64,000 nucleotides of DNA from contig NZ_FNOX01000002.1 of NCBI RefSeq assembly GCF_900107155.1, positions 372,001-436,000 of the forward strand, in the 5' to 3' direction. Below the pieces are notes generated by a model. The model was not told the origin of the DNA. It made no database searches and saw only the letters and a program-made list of their open reading frames with translations. The position numbers were made by a program, and so were the translations under genes. The stretch comes from Pseudomonas salomonii. Its GTDB lineage: Bacteria; Pseudomonadota; Gammaproteobacteria; Pseudomonadales; Pseudomonadaceae. This document shows, piece by piece, positions 1 to 9,057 of the stretch; position 1 is the stretch's first letter; the number at the start of each line of letters is the position of its first letter.

Positions 1-1
1 T

Positions 2-1129
2 TTGTCGATGGCCATGGGCGCCTTTCTTGCCGGCGTGCTGTTGGCCAGCTCCGAATACCGGCACGCCCTGGAAAGCGACATCGAGCCGTTCAAGGGACTA
101 CTGCTCGGCTTGTTCTTTATCGGCGTAGGTATGTCGATCGACTTCGGCACGCTGATCAATGCACCGCTGATGGTCTTGACCCTGACTCTGGGCTTTATAG
201 TGATCAAGCTGCTGGTGATCAAACTGCTCGGGCGCTTCCTGAATGTTCCCGCTGACCAGCGCTCCTGGCAGGCGGTGTTTCTCGGCCAGGGCAGTGAATT
301 TGCGTTCGTCGTGTTTGGCGCTGCAACGGTGGCGGGAATTCTGGTCGACCCGTGGGGGAAAAGCCTGACACTAGCTGTAGCCTTGTCCATGTGTGTCACG
401 CCGTTGCTGATTCTGCTGCTTAACCGCCAGGAATCCTCCGGCAAACAGGCCGATGGGGACGCCGACACGATCGACCAGAAAAATCCGCGGGTGATCATCG
501 CCGGCTTCGGGCGATTCGGCCAGGTCGCCGGTCGCTTGCTGATGTCTTGCGGCTTTGAGGTAGTGGTGCTGGATCACGACCCCGACCATATCGAGACGCT
601 GCGCAAATTCGGCGTCAAGGTGTTTTACGGGGATGCTACTCGTCTGGATTTATTACATGCCGCCGGCGCTGACCAGGCGGTGGTGCTGATCAACGCCATC
701 GACGATCAGGCCGACAACTTGAGACTGACCCAACTGGCCCAGGAGCACTTCCCTGACTTGAGGTTGGTGGTGCGCGCGCGCGAAATGGGCCACATCATTA
801 CCTTGCGCCAGATGGGCATCGAGGCGGTTGAGCGGGAAACCTTCGAAAGTGCGCTGTCCTTGGGACGCAGGGCGCTGGAGTACCTGGGCATTGGGCGATA
901 CGAAGCCCGCGAGCGAGCGGATCGATTCCGTCGGCTGAATCTTGAGATGCTTGAGGAAATGGCTGCACAACCGGTGGAGGATACCGAATACAAGTACGAC
1001 GCCTACAAACGGGCCAACGCACTGTTGACGGAAATCTTCAACGAAGACCGCGCGCATCCCATCGTTAACTGGATCGGCGCCAATCCACACCCAAGCGATG
1101 AACAGGACCGCAAGGCAGATCAACCATAG
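2..1129 (+). CDS. KefC/KefB-type K+/H+ antiporter, C-terminal part (5' end outside window)
   Basis: Only the last 375 residues are present; the reading frame is open to the window edge, so the true start lies upstream. Residues 1-140 are the last hydrophobic segments of a Na+/H+-exchanger-type membrane domain, including a [14 protein letters not shown] stretch typical of CPA2 antiporters. From about residue 162 there is a TrkA-N/RCK Rossmann domain ([11 protein letters not shown], then an acidic D at the end of the second strand, VVLDHD) that binds nucleotide and gates the channel. These proteins export K+ in exchange for H+ during electrophile stress and are held closed by glutathione. The following minus-strand genes are also thiol-related, but no shared transcript is possible. 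KefC and KefB cannot be told apart from this part. Confidence 0.88.
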   Translation: MSMAMGAFLAGVLLASSEYRHALESDIEPFKGLLLGLFFIGVGMSIDFGTLINAPLMVLTLTLGFIVIKLLVIKLLGRFLNVPADQRSWQAVFLGQGSEFAFVVFGAATVAGILVDPWGKSLTLAVALSMCVTPLLILLLNRQESSGKQADGDADTIDQKNPRVIIAGFGRFGQVAGRLLMSCGFEVVVLDHDPDHIETLRKFGVKVFYGDATRLDLLHAAGADQAVVLINAIDDQADNLRLTQLAQEHFPDLRLVVRAREMGHIITLRQMGIEAVERETFESALSLGRRALEYLGIGRYEARERADRFRRLNLEMLEEMAAQPVEDTEYKYDAYKRANALLTEIFNEDRAHPIVNWIGANPHPSDEQDRKADQP

Positions 1130-1147
1130 CCCTGAGGGACAGCCGGG

Positions 1148-1477
1148 TCAGGCCGCCTCTTCCAGCTCTGCGAGAATCGCTTTTTTCATGGCGCCGATCG
1201 ACCGGGATCCGGCCATGACTCGCAACAATCGGCCCTCATGGAAAACCGCCAGGGATGGCACCGCGCGGATGCCGTACATTTGCGCAATGGTCGGAGACAC
1301 CGCCACATCGATCTTGCCAAACGCAGCCAGCGCATGAAGTTTTTCTTCCAAGGCATTGAAGACCGGTTTCATTTCTTGGCAAGGCTTGCACCAAGACGCC
1401 GAAAACAGCACGACGCTACTGCCTTTGGCCACAAAGCGGGCGAATTGTGGGGCATTCAACTCAACGATACGGCTCAT
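1148..1477 (-). CDS. Thioredoxin-like protein
   Basis: A 109-residue protein with a thioredoxin fold and the redox motif WCKPC (Cys30, Cys33), differing from the usual WCGPC. The cis-Pro loop is visible as RAVPSL. The chosen ATG has a perfect AGGAGG five bases upstream; a longer reading frame extends to 1540 but has no comparable ribosome site. It would reduce disulfides in cytoplasmic proteins; there is no signal peptide. It is the last gene of a minus-strand group TetR - FrnE-like - thioredoxin, which suggests a joint redox role. This is an accessory thioredoxin, not necessarily the housekeeping trxA. Confidence 0.85.
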   Translation of the reverse strand: MSRIVELNAPQFARFVAKGSSVVLFSASWCKPCQEMKPVFNALEEKLHALAAFGKIDVAVSPTIAQMYGIRAVPSLAVFHEGRLLRVMAGSRSIGAMKKAILAELEEAA

Positions 1478-1540
1478 TTGGACCTCCTGTTTAAGGCGAT
1501 GGGCAGGCGGCCGGTTTAAGGGCCGCATGACCATTGCCAA

Positions 1541-2242
1541 TCAAATTTTGCAACCATCGATCCCGCAGGCCTGGCCAATGAACGCGTCATCGTTGACTCT
1601 GGCCTTTGTCTGCATTTTATTCAGCGCTTCAAGAAACGCGGCCTCAGGCTGGGCGCCCGATAACGAGAACGCATTATTGAAGACAAACAGCGGAACGCCG
1701 GAACCCAGTTGCGCGGCGATGTGCTCGTCCTCTTCCATCTCCACACGCAGCTCAACGGATGACTCCGCCAGTCGGATCGACTCATCCGATACACCGGCCG
1801 CCCGAGCAATGGCTTCCAGGCTGCCTTGATCAAACAGTGATTGCCCGTGAGTGGTGCTTTGCTCGTACAGCGCTTCCACCAGGTGTTTTTTCACATCGGC
1901 GTCTGTGACGGCCTTGACCAGTACGTGGGCCTGTGTGGTATCACCAAACAGCATGGTGTCAAAGCGGTAGTCCAAGCCGTCGGCCCGACCATATTGACTT
2001 ACCATGCTGATCATCGCCTCAGCCGAACTGGAACTACCAAGCTTGCGTTTAAGTGCCGCAATCATCGGCTCTGGCGCGTGGTTTGCCGCCAGGCGATACG
2101 CTCTGATGTTGATCTGTACCTGGCCTTTCTCAGCAAACTGATCAAGCGCTTTCTCGAATCGACGCTTGGCAATCCAGCACCAGGGGCACACATAATCAGA
2201 CCAGATATCGACTACATATTTTTTCGAAGGGGCTTGCATCAT
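1541..2242 (-). CDS. DsbA-family oxidoreductase (FrnE-like)
   Basis: A 233-residue protein with an N-terminal thioredoxin half (VDIWSDYVCPWCWIAKRRF) containing the redox pair Cys19-Pro-Trp-Cys22, a helical insertion, and a C-terminal GVPLFVFN cis-Pro element. This is the DsbA/FrnE/2-hydroxychromene-2-carboxylate isomerase superfamily. No signal peptide is seen, so it should act in the cytoplasm as a thiol oxidoreductase or isomerase. A further CxxxC pair lies near the C-terminus (CGIDGC), as in FrnE of Deinococcus, where an extra C-terminal motif is known. It starts 11 bases after the TetR gene on the same strand and is probably cotranscribed with it. An AGGA lies just upstream of ATG. The physiological substrate is unknown. 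Confidence 0.85.
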   Translation of the reverse strand: MMQAPSKKYVVDIWSDYVCPWCWIAKRRFEKALDQFAEKGQVQINIRAYRLAANHAPEPMIAALKRKLGSSSSAEAMISMVSQYGRADGLDYRFDTMLFGDTTQAHVLVKAVTDADVKKHLVEALYEQSTTHGQSLFDQGSLEAIARAAGVSDESIRLAESSVELRVEMEEDEHIAAQLGSGVPLFVFNNAFSLSGAQPEAAFLEALNKMQTKARVNDDAFIGQACGIDGCKI

Positions 2243-2253
2243 TTATCCTGTAT

Positions 2254-2832
2254 TCAAAGAAATTGAGACCCGGCCAGCGTCTCAAGCAAATGGTTGAAGC
2301 CAGCCAACGGATCGGCTGATCGGCCCAATGTCCAGTTGATAAGGCTTGCGCCTTCCAACGTGCTCAGCAACATGAAGGCGTACACTTGCACAGGCTTGTT
2401 CAACGACCAGCTGTGCTGCCGAGCCGCGTCATTGAGCGTGCTTTGCAGCCAGTCGAGCTGGGATTCAAAGAAATCCCGAGTAAGCCCTTGCAGCGACAAT
2501 GGCAACGCCGCCATTTCTGCCGCCAGCGCACCACATAGCGGCAACAGCCCGTCATTGGCGCTGATAACGAAAAGCCGGGAGAACGCACGCAGGCGCTGCA
2601 GTGGATCGGCATGCATGGCTTCGATTGATGCCAGAGTCTCATTGAAGCGAGCGATATAATCCTTGATCAGCTCCGCGCCCAGGCACTCCTTGGTCGGGAA
2701 GTGATGATGGATACTGGCTTTTCTGATGCCAATTTGCATCGCAAGATCGGCGTAGCTGAATGCTGAATAGCCTTTGGAACGCATATGCGTTTCTGCGGCA
2801 TTGAGTAGCGCAGCTTTGGTCGTGATGGACAT
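2254..2832 (-). CDS. TetR-family transcriptional regulator (paralogue 1)
   Basis: A 192-residue TetR-type repressor. Residues 8-50 form the DNA-binding three-helix unit (FSYADLAMQIGIRKASIHHHFPTKECLG); the rest is an all-alpha ligand domain. A CAGGAG precedes the ATG. It closely resembles the second TetR gene at 4537-5112: both share the GY-AFSYADLA and I-KASIHHHFPTKE blocks and a similar PLCGALAAE segment, so they are recent duplicates or imported paralogues. It is likely the regulator of the neighbouring thiol/oxidoreductase genes, by analogy with electrophile- or quinone-sensing TetR proteins; the ligand cannot be read from the sequence. Confidence 0.85.
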   Translation of the reverse strand: MSITTKAALLNAAETHMRSKGYSAFSYADLAMQIGIRKASIHHHFPTKECLGAELIKDYIARFNETLASIEAMHADPLQRLRAFSRLFVISANDGLLPLCGALAAEMAALPLSLQGLTRDFFESQLDWLQSTLNDAARQHSWSLNKPVQVYAFMLLSTLEGASLINWTLGRSADPLAGFNHLLETLAGSQFL

Positions 2833-2883
2833 TTAAGACTCCTGTAGCCAGCCTTCAGCCGCCTTCACCGTTCATCGGTAAAG

Positions 2884-2916
2884 GCGTGAAACTCCCGCAA
2901 TGGGAGCTTCACACGC
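2884..2916 (-). terminator. Hairpin downstream of the SDR gene
   Basis: An imperfect inverted repeat (GCGTGAA-CTCCC / GGGAG-TTCACACGC) with a five-base loop lies between the SDR stop and the TetR start. On the minus strand the stem is followed by CCTTT rather than a long U run, so it may be a weak terminator or an RNA-processing hairpin that lowers TetR expression relative to the SDR. Confidence 0.45.
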
Positions 2917-2933
2917 TTTGCTTGCCGCTATGG

Positions 2934-3707
2934 TCAGGCACGAACGGCCATGATGCCGGCATCCACGTCCCAAATAGCACCCGTCACCCAGGACGTTTTG
3001 TCCGAGAGCAGGAACAGGATCGTATTAGCGACATCTTCGGGAACACCGACGCGGCCCAGTGGGTGGAAATCGTTCAGCGACTTCATCGCCTCCGGGATCG
3101 CGTCCTTGTCCATGAACCCTTCGTAGATCGAGGTGTGGACGATGCCTGGCGAAACGGCGTTCACGCGGATACCCGAGTGAGCCAATTCAATTGCCAGGTT
3201 ACGTGTCATCGCATGCAGACCCGCCTTGGCCATGGAGTAAGCGGAAGCCGGCGAACTTGCCAGTGCAGCCTGTGCGCCGATGGAGCCGACGTTGACGATG
3301 GCACCTTCGTGCTTGGCCGCAAGCATGTTCTTGACCACTGCCTGGGTAATGAAAAAGGTCGCACGGTTGATCGACAGGTACATGTCGTACTCAGCCTCAT
3401 CGTGCTCGGTGAAAGCCTTAGGAATGAAGATCCCGGCTGAGTTCACCATCAGGCTGATATCGGTGTGGTTGGCGTTGATTTCCGAGCGAACTGCGTTCAT
3501 GCCCGCTTCAGTCATCAGGTTAGCGACGATCACCGACACAGAGCCAAGCGGGCTCAGCTCTTTGCGCACGGCATCGGCCTTGTCTTGCTTGCTGCCGGTG
3601 AGTACCACGCTGCCGCCGGCCTTGAGCACCATGCGGGCCGTTTCCAAGCCCATGCCACTGGTGCCGCCAACGACCAACAGCTTCTTGCCTTTAAAAAAGT
3701 TGTTCAT
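2934..3707 (-). CDS. Short-chain dehydrogenase/reductase
   Basis: A 257-residue classical SDR. The cofactor motif GGTSGMG lies at residues 14-20, the NSAG motif at 89-92, and the catalytic Ser142, Tyr157 and Lys161 (YSMAK) are all present; the C-terminus carries the usual [12 protein letters not shown] block. It reduces or oxidises a carbonyl/alcohol using NAD(P)H. It lies between an OsmC-like gene and a TetR gene on the same strand, so a role in detoxifying a reactive carbonyl or quinone is plausible but inferred. The substrate is not predictable. Confidence 0.88.
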   Translation of the reverse strand: MNNFFKGKKLLVVGGTSGMGLETARMVLKAGGSVVLTGSKQDKADAVRKELSPLGSVSVIVANLMTEAGMNAVRSEINANHTDISLMVNSAGIFIPKAFTEHDEAEYDMYLSINRATFFITQAVVKNMLAAKHEGAIVNVGSIGAQAALASSPASAYSMAKAGLHAMTRNLAIELAHSGIRVNAVSPGIVHTSIYEGFMDKDAIPEAMKSLNDFHPLGRVGVPEDVANTILFLLSDKTSWVTGAIWDVDAGIMAVRA

Positions 3708-3801
3708 TTCAGACTCCGGTTATCCAGAACTATTTAGGGTCGGCACCAGGGCAGTTGGCCGCTGGTGCACACAAGGATTGAATCAATTTGCCGTGGGCGA
3801 A

Positions 3802-4356
3802 TCAGCCCTCACGCACTTCCAGAGTAGGCACCATACGGATGGCTCGCGAGAAGTTGGCGTAGTTGACCGAGGTTTTCAGCACAACTTTGTGCAACTCTTC
3901 AACACGCTCACGGGAGGCGTCGGTGTGCAGGCGCACCACCACGCTCACTTCGTCGTAGCCTGGGTTGACGCTCTCGTCGATGCCCAGGAAGCCACGCAGA
4001 TCGAGGGTGCCGTCTGTCTCGATTTCCAGGCTATGGATTTTGATGCCCATCATCGCGGCATTGGCGGCGTAACCGACTGACATGCAGGCGTTGAGAGCAG
4101 CCATCAGCAGTTCTTGCGGGTTTGGTGCAGAGTTCTGGCCGAGCAATTCGTTGGGCTCATCGGCGGCAATTTCAAAATTACGCGAGTGGGTCTCACCTGC
4201 CAGGCTGTAGCGGTTCACTTTGGCGACAGAACGCGTCTGGCCTTTCCACTCAGTCTTGACGTTGAAACTTGCATGGCGCTTGGTCGCATCCTCAGCTACA
4301 CCTTGTGCAAACTGCTGGAGTGCGGCGACGTCGATACCGTTCAGGTTGTTGCTCAT
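3802..4356 (-). CDS. OsmC-family protein with only one of the two peroxidatic cysteines
   Basis: A 184-residue OsmC/Ohr-fold protein. The ATG used here has AGAGGA about ten bases upstream; a longer frame reaching 4416 would overlap the promoter. The conserved helix NACMSVGYAANA carries one cysteine, but the position of the second cysteine (usually CP within a later helix) reads TSVNYANF, and no other cysteine is present. OsmC and Ohr reduce organic hydroperoxides with two cysteines, so classical peroxidase turnover is unlikely without a partner thiol. It may be a thiol-dependent reductase served by the nearby thioredoxin and FrnE-like protein. It is preceded by a promoter with an embedded inverted repeat and lies 94 bases ahead of the SDR gene. 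Confidence 0.85.
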   Translation of the reverse strand: MSNNLNGIDVAALQQFAQGVAEDATKRHASFNVKTEWKGQTRSVAKVNRYSLAGETHSRNFEIAADEPNELLGQNSAPNPQELLMAALNACMSVGYAANAAMMGIKIHSLEIETDGTLDLRGFLGIDESVNPGYDEVSVVVRLHTDASRERVEELHKVVLKTSVNYANFSRAIRMVPTLEVREG

Positions 4357-4406
4357 CTGCTTAATCCTCTTTGGATGGACCGGGCGTTTGGCCCGAAAGA
4401 GAAGCA

Positions 4407-4435
4407 ACTCTACCAAGTAGTAGGTAGCTAATCAA
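4407..4435 (-). promoter_or_regulatory. Promoter with embedded TetR-type operator for the OsmC/SDR genes
   Basis: On the minus strand TTGATT and TAGAGT are separated by exactly 17 bases, matching sigma-70 -35 and -10 boxes, and point toward the OsmC-like gene. The spacer contains an inverted repeat CTACC-N8-GGTAG (4410-4427), the position where TetR repressors usually bind to block RNA polymerase. One or both of the adjacent TetR paralogues are the natural candidates. Confidence 0.55.
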
Positions 4436-4475
4436 GCTATTTTATAAACACCCCATAAACCGCTCAAAAAATGCA

Positions 4476-4505
4476 AAAAAAACGCCTCGATTATTCGAGG
4501 CGTTT
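4476..4505 (-). terminator. Rho-independent terminator of the second TetR gene
   Basis: A perfect nine-base stem (AACGCCTCG / CGAGGCGTT) with a six-base loop ends, on the minus strand, in a run of Ts. It lies 30 bases downstream of the TetR stop codon and separates that transcript from the OsmC promoter. Confidence 0.85.
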
Positions 4506-4536
4506 ATGAGGTGACGGGCGTGCAGTGCAATAGTTT

Positions 4537-5112
4537 TTAATGACGCATGGTGTCTGCACGTAGCCCATTCAAAATCAAATCGAACCCAGTGGACTGCTCA
4601 TAAGCGTCGCTCATTGCCCAAGAAACAAAACTGCCCCCTTCCAATGTATTGAGGATGAGCCGAGCAACGTGCATTGCATTGAGCTCGGCCTTAATCTCCC
4701 CTCTCGCCTGGCCCAGCACGACATTGGCTTGAAGCCATTCAAGATGGATCTCGAAAAAGCCTCGGGTCATTTCCTTGAGCCTGACCGGTAATGCCAACAG
4801 CTCCGCAGCCAGTGCGCCGCACAACGGTAACAATCCGTTTTCACTGCTCTGGGCGAACATCTGGGCAAATGCGTTCAAGCGCTCGACAATTTCCGTGTTT
4901 TCGTCATTTACCTGCTCCAATTGTTTTTTGAAGCGAAACAGATAGCTCTCGACGATGGCAATCGCAAGGCCTTCCTTGGTGGGAAAATGGTGATGGATAC
5001 TCGCCTTTTTAATGCCGATATCCTCAGCCAGGTCGGCGTAGCTGAAGGCTGCATAGCCCTTGGTACGCAACAGGATTTCGGCGCTGCTCAGAAGATCGGA
5101 ACGTGTACTCAT
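4537..5112 (-). CDS. TetR-family transcriptional regulator (paralogue 2)
   Basis: A 191-residue TetR-type repressor starting at MSTRSDLL; an ATG 24 bases further upstream is in frame but precedes the conserved fold without adding a domain. Helix-turn-helix residues are FSYADLAEDIGIKKASIHHHFPTKEGLA. It is a paralogue of the TetR at 2254-2832 and has its own terminator, so it is transcribed alone. The two regulators bracket the OsmC-like and SDR genes, which suggests they sense the same or related compounds at the same operator. Ligand unknown. Confidence 0.85.
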   Translation of the reverse strand: MSTRSDLLSSAEILLRTKGYAAFSYADLAEDIGIKKASIHHHFPTKEGLAIAIVESYLFRFKKQLEQVNDENTEIVERLNAFAQMFAQSSENGLLPLCGALAAELLALPVRLKEMTRGFFEIHLEWLQANVVLGQARGEIKAELNAMHVARLILNTLEGGSFVSWAMSDAYEQSTGFDLILNGLRADTMRH

Positions 5113-5232
5113 GATGAAGCATCCAGATTTTATCAATCGGCCATCATAAATCAGTCATCCCTGAGTTGACAGTGCACAGCCCTCATGCATAACGCCCGAT
5201 GCAAGCATCGGACGTTATGGGTTTACCTATTG

Positions 5233-5433
5233 TCAGCAACAGCGCGGCTGGCCGTTACCGCCGCCGTAGCGGGCTTGTTGGCGCTCCCGAAAGAACGTCT
5301 CGTAATCCATCAGCGGTTTGTGCGGGTGTTTGGTCTGCATGTGTTCCACATAAGTATCGTAATCAGGCATGCCGACCATCAGTCGTGCGGCCTGACCCAG
5401 GTATTTACCCAGGCGACTCAGGTCATTGAACAT
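5233..5433 (-). CDS. YbdD/YjiX-family small protein
   Basis: A 66-residue protein of the YbdD/YjiX (DUF466) family, recognised by the [14 protein letters not shown] core and the C-terminal YGGG-N-PRCC tail. It follows cstA by 12 bases on the same strand, the invariable position of this family next to CstA/BtsT transporters. Members are thought to support transporter function or assembly, but no mechanism is established. The two C-terminal cysteines are typical of the family. Confidence 0.88.
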   Translation of the reverse strand: MFNDLSRLGKYLGQAARLMVGMPDYDTYVEHMQTKHPHKPLMDYETFFRERQQARYGGGNGQPRCC

Positions 5434-5445
5434 GGCGCGCTCCCG

Positions 5446-7503
5446 TCATGCATCCGGCACAGGCTGATAAGGAGCTTCCCTGTCGGTGCGTTCCTTCGTG
5501 CCCCATGCAGCAATACCTACCTTGAGTGCAAAGAACAGGATACTGAACACCACCGCCAGGAACAGCGCGGTCAACGTCGCGTTGGTATAAGCGTTGTAGA
5601 TCACGTGCTGCATCTGATCCAGGCTTTTAGCCGGTGCCAGTACCTGCCCATTGGCAACCGCATCGCTGTATTTTCTGGCCAGGGCCAGGAAGCCGATCGC
5701 GGGGTTGGCGTCGAACAACTTGATGAAGCCCGCCGTAGTTGTGCAGATCAGCAGCCACACCGCTGGCAGCATGGTCACCCAGATATAGCGTTGGCGCTTC
5801 ATTTTGATCAGCACCACCGTCGCCAGCATCAGCGCGATACCCGCCAGCATTTGGTTGGAGATACCGAACAGCGGCCACAAGGTGTTGATGCCACCCAGCG
5901 GGTCGATCACACCTTGGTACAGCAGGTAACCCCACATCGCCACACAACCGGCAGTCGCGATCAGGTTAGCGGTCCAGGACTCGGTACGCTTGAGCGCCGG
6001 CACGAAGGAACCCAGCAGATCTTGCAGCATGAAGCGACCGGCACGGGTGCCCGCGTCGACCGCCGTCAGGATGAACAGCGCTTCGAAAAGGATTGCAAAG
6101 TGGTACCAGAACGCCATGGTATTTTCACCCGGCAACAGCTGGTGCAGGATCTGCGCGATGCCGACAGCCAACGTCGGCGCGCCGCCGGCTCTGGCCAGAA
6201 TCGTAGTTTCACCGATGTCATGGGCGACCGCCTGCAATGCTTCCGGCGTGATCGCAAAGCCCCAGCTACTGATCGTTTGCGCGACGGTTACCGCATCAGC
6301 ACCCACCACGGCGGCCGGACTGTTCATGGCGAAATAGACGCCAGGCTCGATGACCGATGCCGCAACCATCGCCATGATCGCCACGAACGACTCCATCAAC
6401 ATGGCGCCGTAGCCGATGTAACGGGAATGCCCTTCGCTGGCGAGCAACTTGGGCGTGGTACCCGAGGCAATCAGCGCATGAAAACCGGAAACCGCACCAC
6501 ACGCGATAGTGATAAACAGGAACGGGAACAGGCCGCCCTTCCACACTGGGCCGGTACCGTCGGTAAACTGCGTCAACGCCGGCATTTTCAAATCAGGCAT
6601 TGTGACCAAGATGCCGATCGCCAACGCCACAATGGTGCCGATCTTCAGGAACGTCGACAGGTAGTCACGCGGCGCCAGGATCAACCACACCGGCAGTACT
6701 GCGGCGACGAAGCCGTAACCTATCAGCATCCAGGTAATTTGGATGCCGGTGAAGGTAAAGGCCTTGGCCCAGACCGGATCAGCGGCAATCTGCCCGCCCA
6801 GCCAGATTGAACCCAGCAGCAACGCCACGCCGATCACAGAGATTTCACCGATGCGACCCGGGCGGATGTAGCGCATGTAGATGCCCATGAACATCGCAAT
6901 AGGGATGGTCGCCATTACCGTGAAGATGCCCCAAGGGCTCTCGGCCAGGGCTTTGACCACGATCAGCGCCAGCACCGCGAGGATGATGATCATGATCAGG
7001 AAACAGCCGAACAAGGCGATGGTGCCAGGAATACGGCCCATTTCTTCACGTACCATGTCGCCCAGCGAACGGCCATTGCGCCGTGTCGACATGAACAGCA
7101 CCATAAAGTCCTGCACCGCACCGGCCAGCACCACACCGGCGATCAGCCACAGCGTGCCAGGCAGATAACCCATCTGCGCCGCCAGCACCGGACCAACCAA
7201 CGGGCCTGCGCCAGCAATCGCTGCGAAGTGGTGACCGAACAGCACATGTTTATTAGTGGGTACGAAGTCCAGGCCATCGTTGTTCACCACGGCAGGGGTG
7301 GCGCGACCGGGATCGAGCTGCATCACCTTGTTGGCGATAAACAGGCTGTAGTAACGGTAGGCAACCAGATAGATAGCGACTGCCGCGACGACGATCCACA
7401 GTGCGTTGATCGCTTCGCCGCGGCGCAAGGCCACAACACTCAGCGCAAACGCACCCAGGACAGCCACGGCAAACCAGGCGAGATGTTTAGCCAGACGGTT
7501 CAT
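5446..7503 (-). CDS. cstA: Carbon starvation protein CstA-type transporter
   Basis: A 685-residue integral membrane protein of the CstA family, about the usual length (E. coli CstA is near 700 residues). Family hallmarks are GHHFAAIAGAGPLVGPVLAAQ near residue 90, many hydrophobic helices and a conserved GVIDPLGGINTLWPLFGISNQ block late in the protein. CstA/BtsT members take up pyruvate, and CstA has also been linked to peptide uptake during carbon starvation. It forms an operon with the downstream ybdD-like gene and is divergent from a sensor kinase/response regulator pair that probably controls it. Start: ATG with GGAGACACGCA upstream. Confidence 0.92.
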   Translation of the reverse strand: MNRLAKHLAWFAVAVLGAFALSVVALRRGEAINALWIVVAAVAIYLVAYRYYSLFIANKVMQLDPGRATPAVVNNDGLDFVPTNKHVLFGHHFAAIAGAGPLVGPVLAAQMGYLPGTLWLIAGVVLAGAVQDFMVLFMSTRRNGRSLGDMVREEMGRIPGTIALFGCFLIMIIILAVLALIVVKALAESPWGIFTVMATIPIAMFMGIYMRYIRPGRIGEISVIGVALLLGSIWLGGQIAADPVWAKAFTFTGIQITWMLIGYGFVAAVLPVWLILAPRDYLSTFLKIGTIVALAIGILVTMPDLKMPALTQFTDGTGPVWKGGLFPFLFITIACGAVSGFHALIASGTTPKLLASEGHSRYIGYGAMLMESFVAIMAMVAASVIEPGVYFAMNSPAAVVGADAVTVAQTISSWGFAITPEALQAVAHDIGETTILARAGGAPTLAVGIAQILHQLLPGENTMAFWYHFAILFEALFILTAVDAGTRAGRFMLQDLLGSFVPALKRTESWTANLIATAGCVAMWGYLLYQGVIDPLGGINTLWPLFGISNQMLAGIALMLATVVLIKMKRQRYIWVTMLPAVWLLICTTTAGFIKLFDANPAIGFLALARKYSDAVANGQVLAPAKSLDQMQHVIYNAYTNATLTALFLAVVFSILFFALKVGIAAWGTKERTDREAPYQPVPDA

Positions 7504-7660
7504 TGCGTGTCTCCTGTCACAGCCATTGAGCTGCGACGATAATTTTTATAATTGTGTCCGCTACGCGGCGCTGGCTAATATCCGCGCACACCGATAACAA
7601 ATACATCCGCACTACTACGCAGGCGTCTACGTAGTTCTACTGAGACGCACGGGAGTCGCG
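7504..7660. promoter_or_regulatory. Divergent intergenic region between cstA and the sensor kinase gene
   Basis: A 157-base gap holds the start regions of both divergent genes. An AT-rich block (ATAATTTTTATAATTGTG) lies about 30 bases upstream of cstA and could hold its core promoter. The segment CGCAGGCGTCTACGTAG ahead of the kinase contains the short palindrome CTACGTAG. Either could be a response-regulator site, but no consensus is recognisable. Confidence 0.35.
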
Positions 7661-9028
7661 ATGCAACTCAAACATAAAATCGTCGCACTCGGGATACTGC
7701 CGTTAGTGTTGGCCATCGCGGTTATATGCGCGCTGGTTATTTCCTTGAATAACCAGTTAGGTGACCAACAAGCGCGCCTGATTGAAGACAGCATCCTGGC
7801 CAGCAAACGCGCAGAACTGAAAAACTACGTCGCCATGGCGCAAAGTCTGATCGCGCCGCTGTATAACGATGGCGCGGGCAACGAGCAGGCGCAGCGCCAA
7901 GTACTCGAAGAGCTGCGCAAGCTGAGCTTTGGCATCAACGGCTACTTCTTCGTTTACGACCGCGAGGGCCGCAGCCTGATGCATGCGCGTCAGTCGGAGT
8001 TGGTGGGGCAGTACCTGTGGGAGATGAAAGATCCGCACGGGTTGCCCGTCATCCAGGCTCTGTTCAAAAGCGCCCGATCCGGCGAAGGTTTTCAGCGTTA
8101 CGCCTGGAACAAGCCCTCCTCCGGCCAGGTAACCGATAAGCTCGCTTATGTGGTCATGCTCGACCGCTGGGGCTGGATGCTCGGCACCGGTATCTATCTG
8201 GAGGACGTCGAGCGCGCCACTCAGCAGGCACGCGATGAAGTGGCCCAGGGCATCCGCAAAACCATGCTGGCCATTGCCGCCGTAGCGTTGGTGGCGGTGC
8301 TGCTGGTATTCGCCAGCGGTATGACGCTTAACGTCAGTGAACACCGCCTGGCGGACAAAAAGCTGCAACGCCTGAACAGGCGTATCGTCAGCCTGCAGGA
8401 AGAAGAGCGTGCCCGCGTTTCCCGCGAGTTGCACGATGGGATCAGTCAGCTTCTGGTCTCGATCAAATTCCAGTTCGAACTGGCCACTCACGTGTTTGAG
8501 GGACCAGAGCAGAGCAAGGGCCTGGTCATTCTCAAAAAAGCCACGCAACGACTGGGTAATGCCATTGGTGAAGTGCGCAACATTTCCCATGACCTTCGCT
8601 CGTCACTGCTGGACACCTTGGGCCTGCCGGCGGCCATCGGTCAGCTCGCCAGTGAGTTTGAACAACGCAGCGGCCTGAAGGTGAACTGTCAGTGCGAGGG
8701 TGTCGATAACCCATTGCCGGAAGGAGCGGCAGATTCAGTGTTTCGGATACTTCAGGAGGCCTTGATGAATATTGAGCGTCATGCACGCGCCACGCATGTC
8801 TCGATCACGCTGCTGGCGACTGATCAGGGATTGAGGTTGACGATTGTCGATGACGGTGTCGGGTTCAACGTTCTCCAGGTGCTACGCAGCCACAACGGCA
8901 TTGGCCTGCGCAATATCCGTGAGCGCGTCGAGCATTTGGAGGGGCAGCTACAGCTAACTTCAACACCGGGCAGGACCATGTTGGACGTCCTGTTACCGAT
9001 CAAAAAAACTGGCAAAAATGCCGTTTGA
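7661..9028 (+). CDS. Cache-domain sensor histidine kinase (NarX/DegS-type HisKA_3)
   Basis: A 455-residue membrane sensor. One transmembrane helix lies near residues 8-30, a periplasmic cache domain covers about 31-195 (GINGYFFVYD and W-WMLGTGIYLED are typical of single-cache sensors of small carboxylates), and a second helix spans 201-221. The dimerisation helix carries His258 in VSRELHDG, followed by an HATPase domain with VDDGVGF and GIGLRNIRERV. It phosphorylates the downstream NarL-type regulator. Single-cache kinases of this type often sense acetate- or pyruvate-like ligands, which fits its position beside cstA; this is inference. Confidence 0.9.
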   Translation: MQLKHKIVALGILPLVLAIAVICALVISLNNQLGDQQARLIEDSILASKRAELKNYVAMAQSLIAPLYNDGAGNEQAQRQVLEELRKLSFGINGYFFVYDREGRSLMHARQSELVGQYLWEMKDPHGLPVIQALFKSARSGEGFQRYAWNKPSSGQVTDKLAYVVMLDRWGWMLGTGIYLEDVERATQQARDEVAQGIRKTMLAIAAVALVAVLLVFASGMTLNVSEHRLADKKLQRLNRRIVSLQEEERARVSRELHDGISQLLVSIKFQFELATHVFEGPEQSKGLVILKKATQRLGNAIGEVRNISHDLRSSLLDTLGLPAAIGQLASEFEQRSGLKVNCQCEGVDNPLPEGAADSVFRILQEALMNIERHARATHVSITLLATDQGLRLTIVDDGVGFNVLQVLRSHNGIGLRNIRERVEHLEGQLQLTSTPGRTMLDVLLPIKKTGKNAV

Positions 9029-9057
9029 TAACGCCACTCAACAGGAAGAACACGTCG

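Noticed and set aside
5185..6810. Long plus-strand open frame (541 codons)
   Set aside because: It is antisense to cstA and ybdD, is rich in His, Arg and Gln without hydrophobic core or known motif, and has no ribosome site. The opposite strand encodes a clear conserved transporter.
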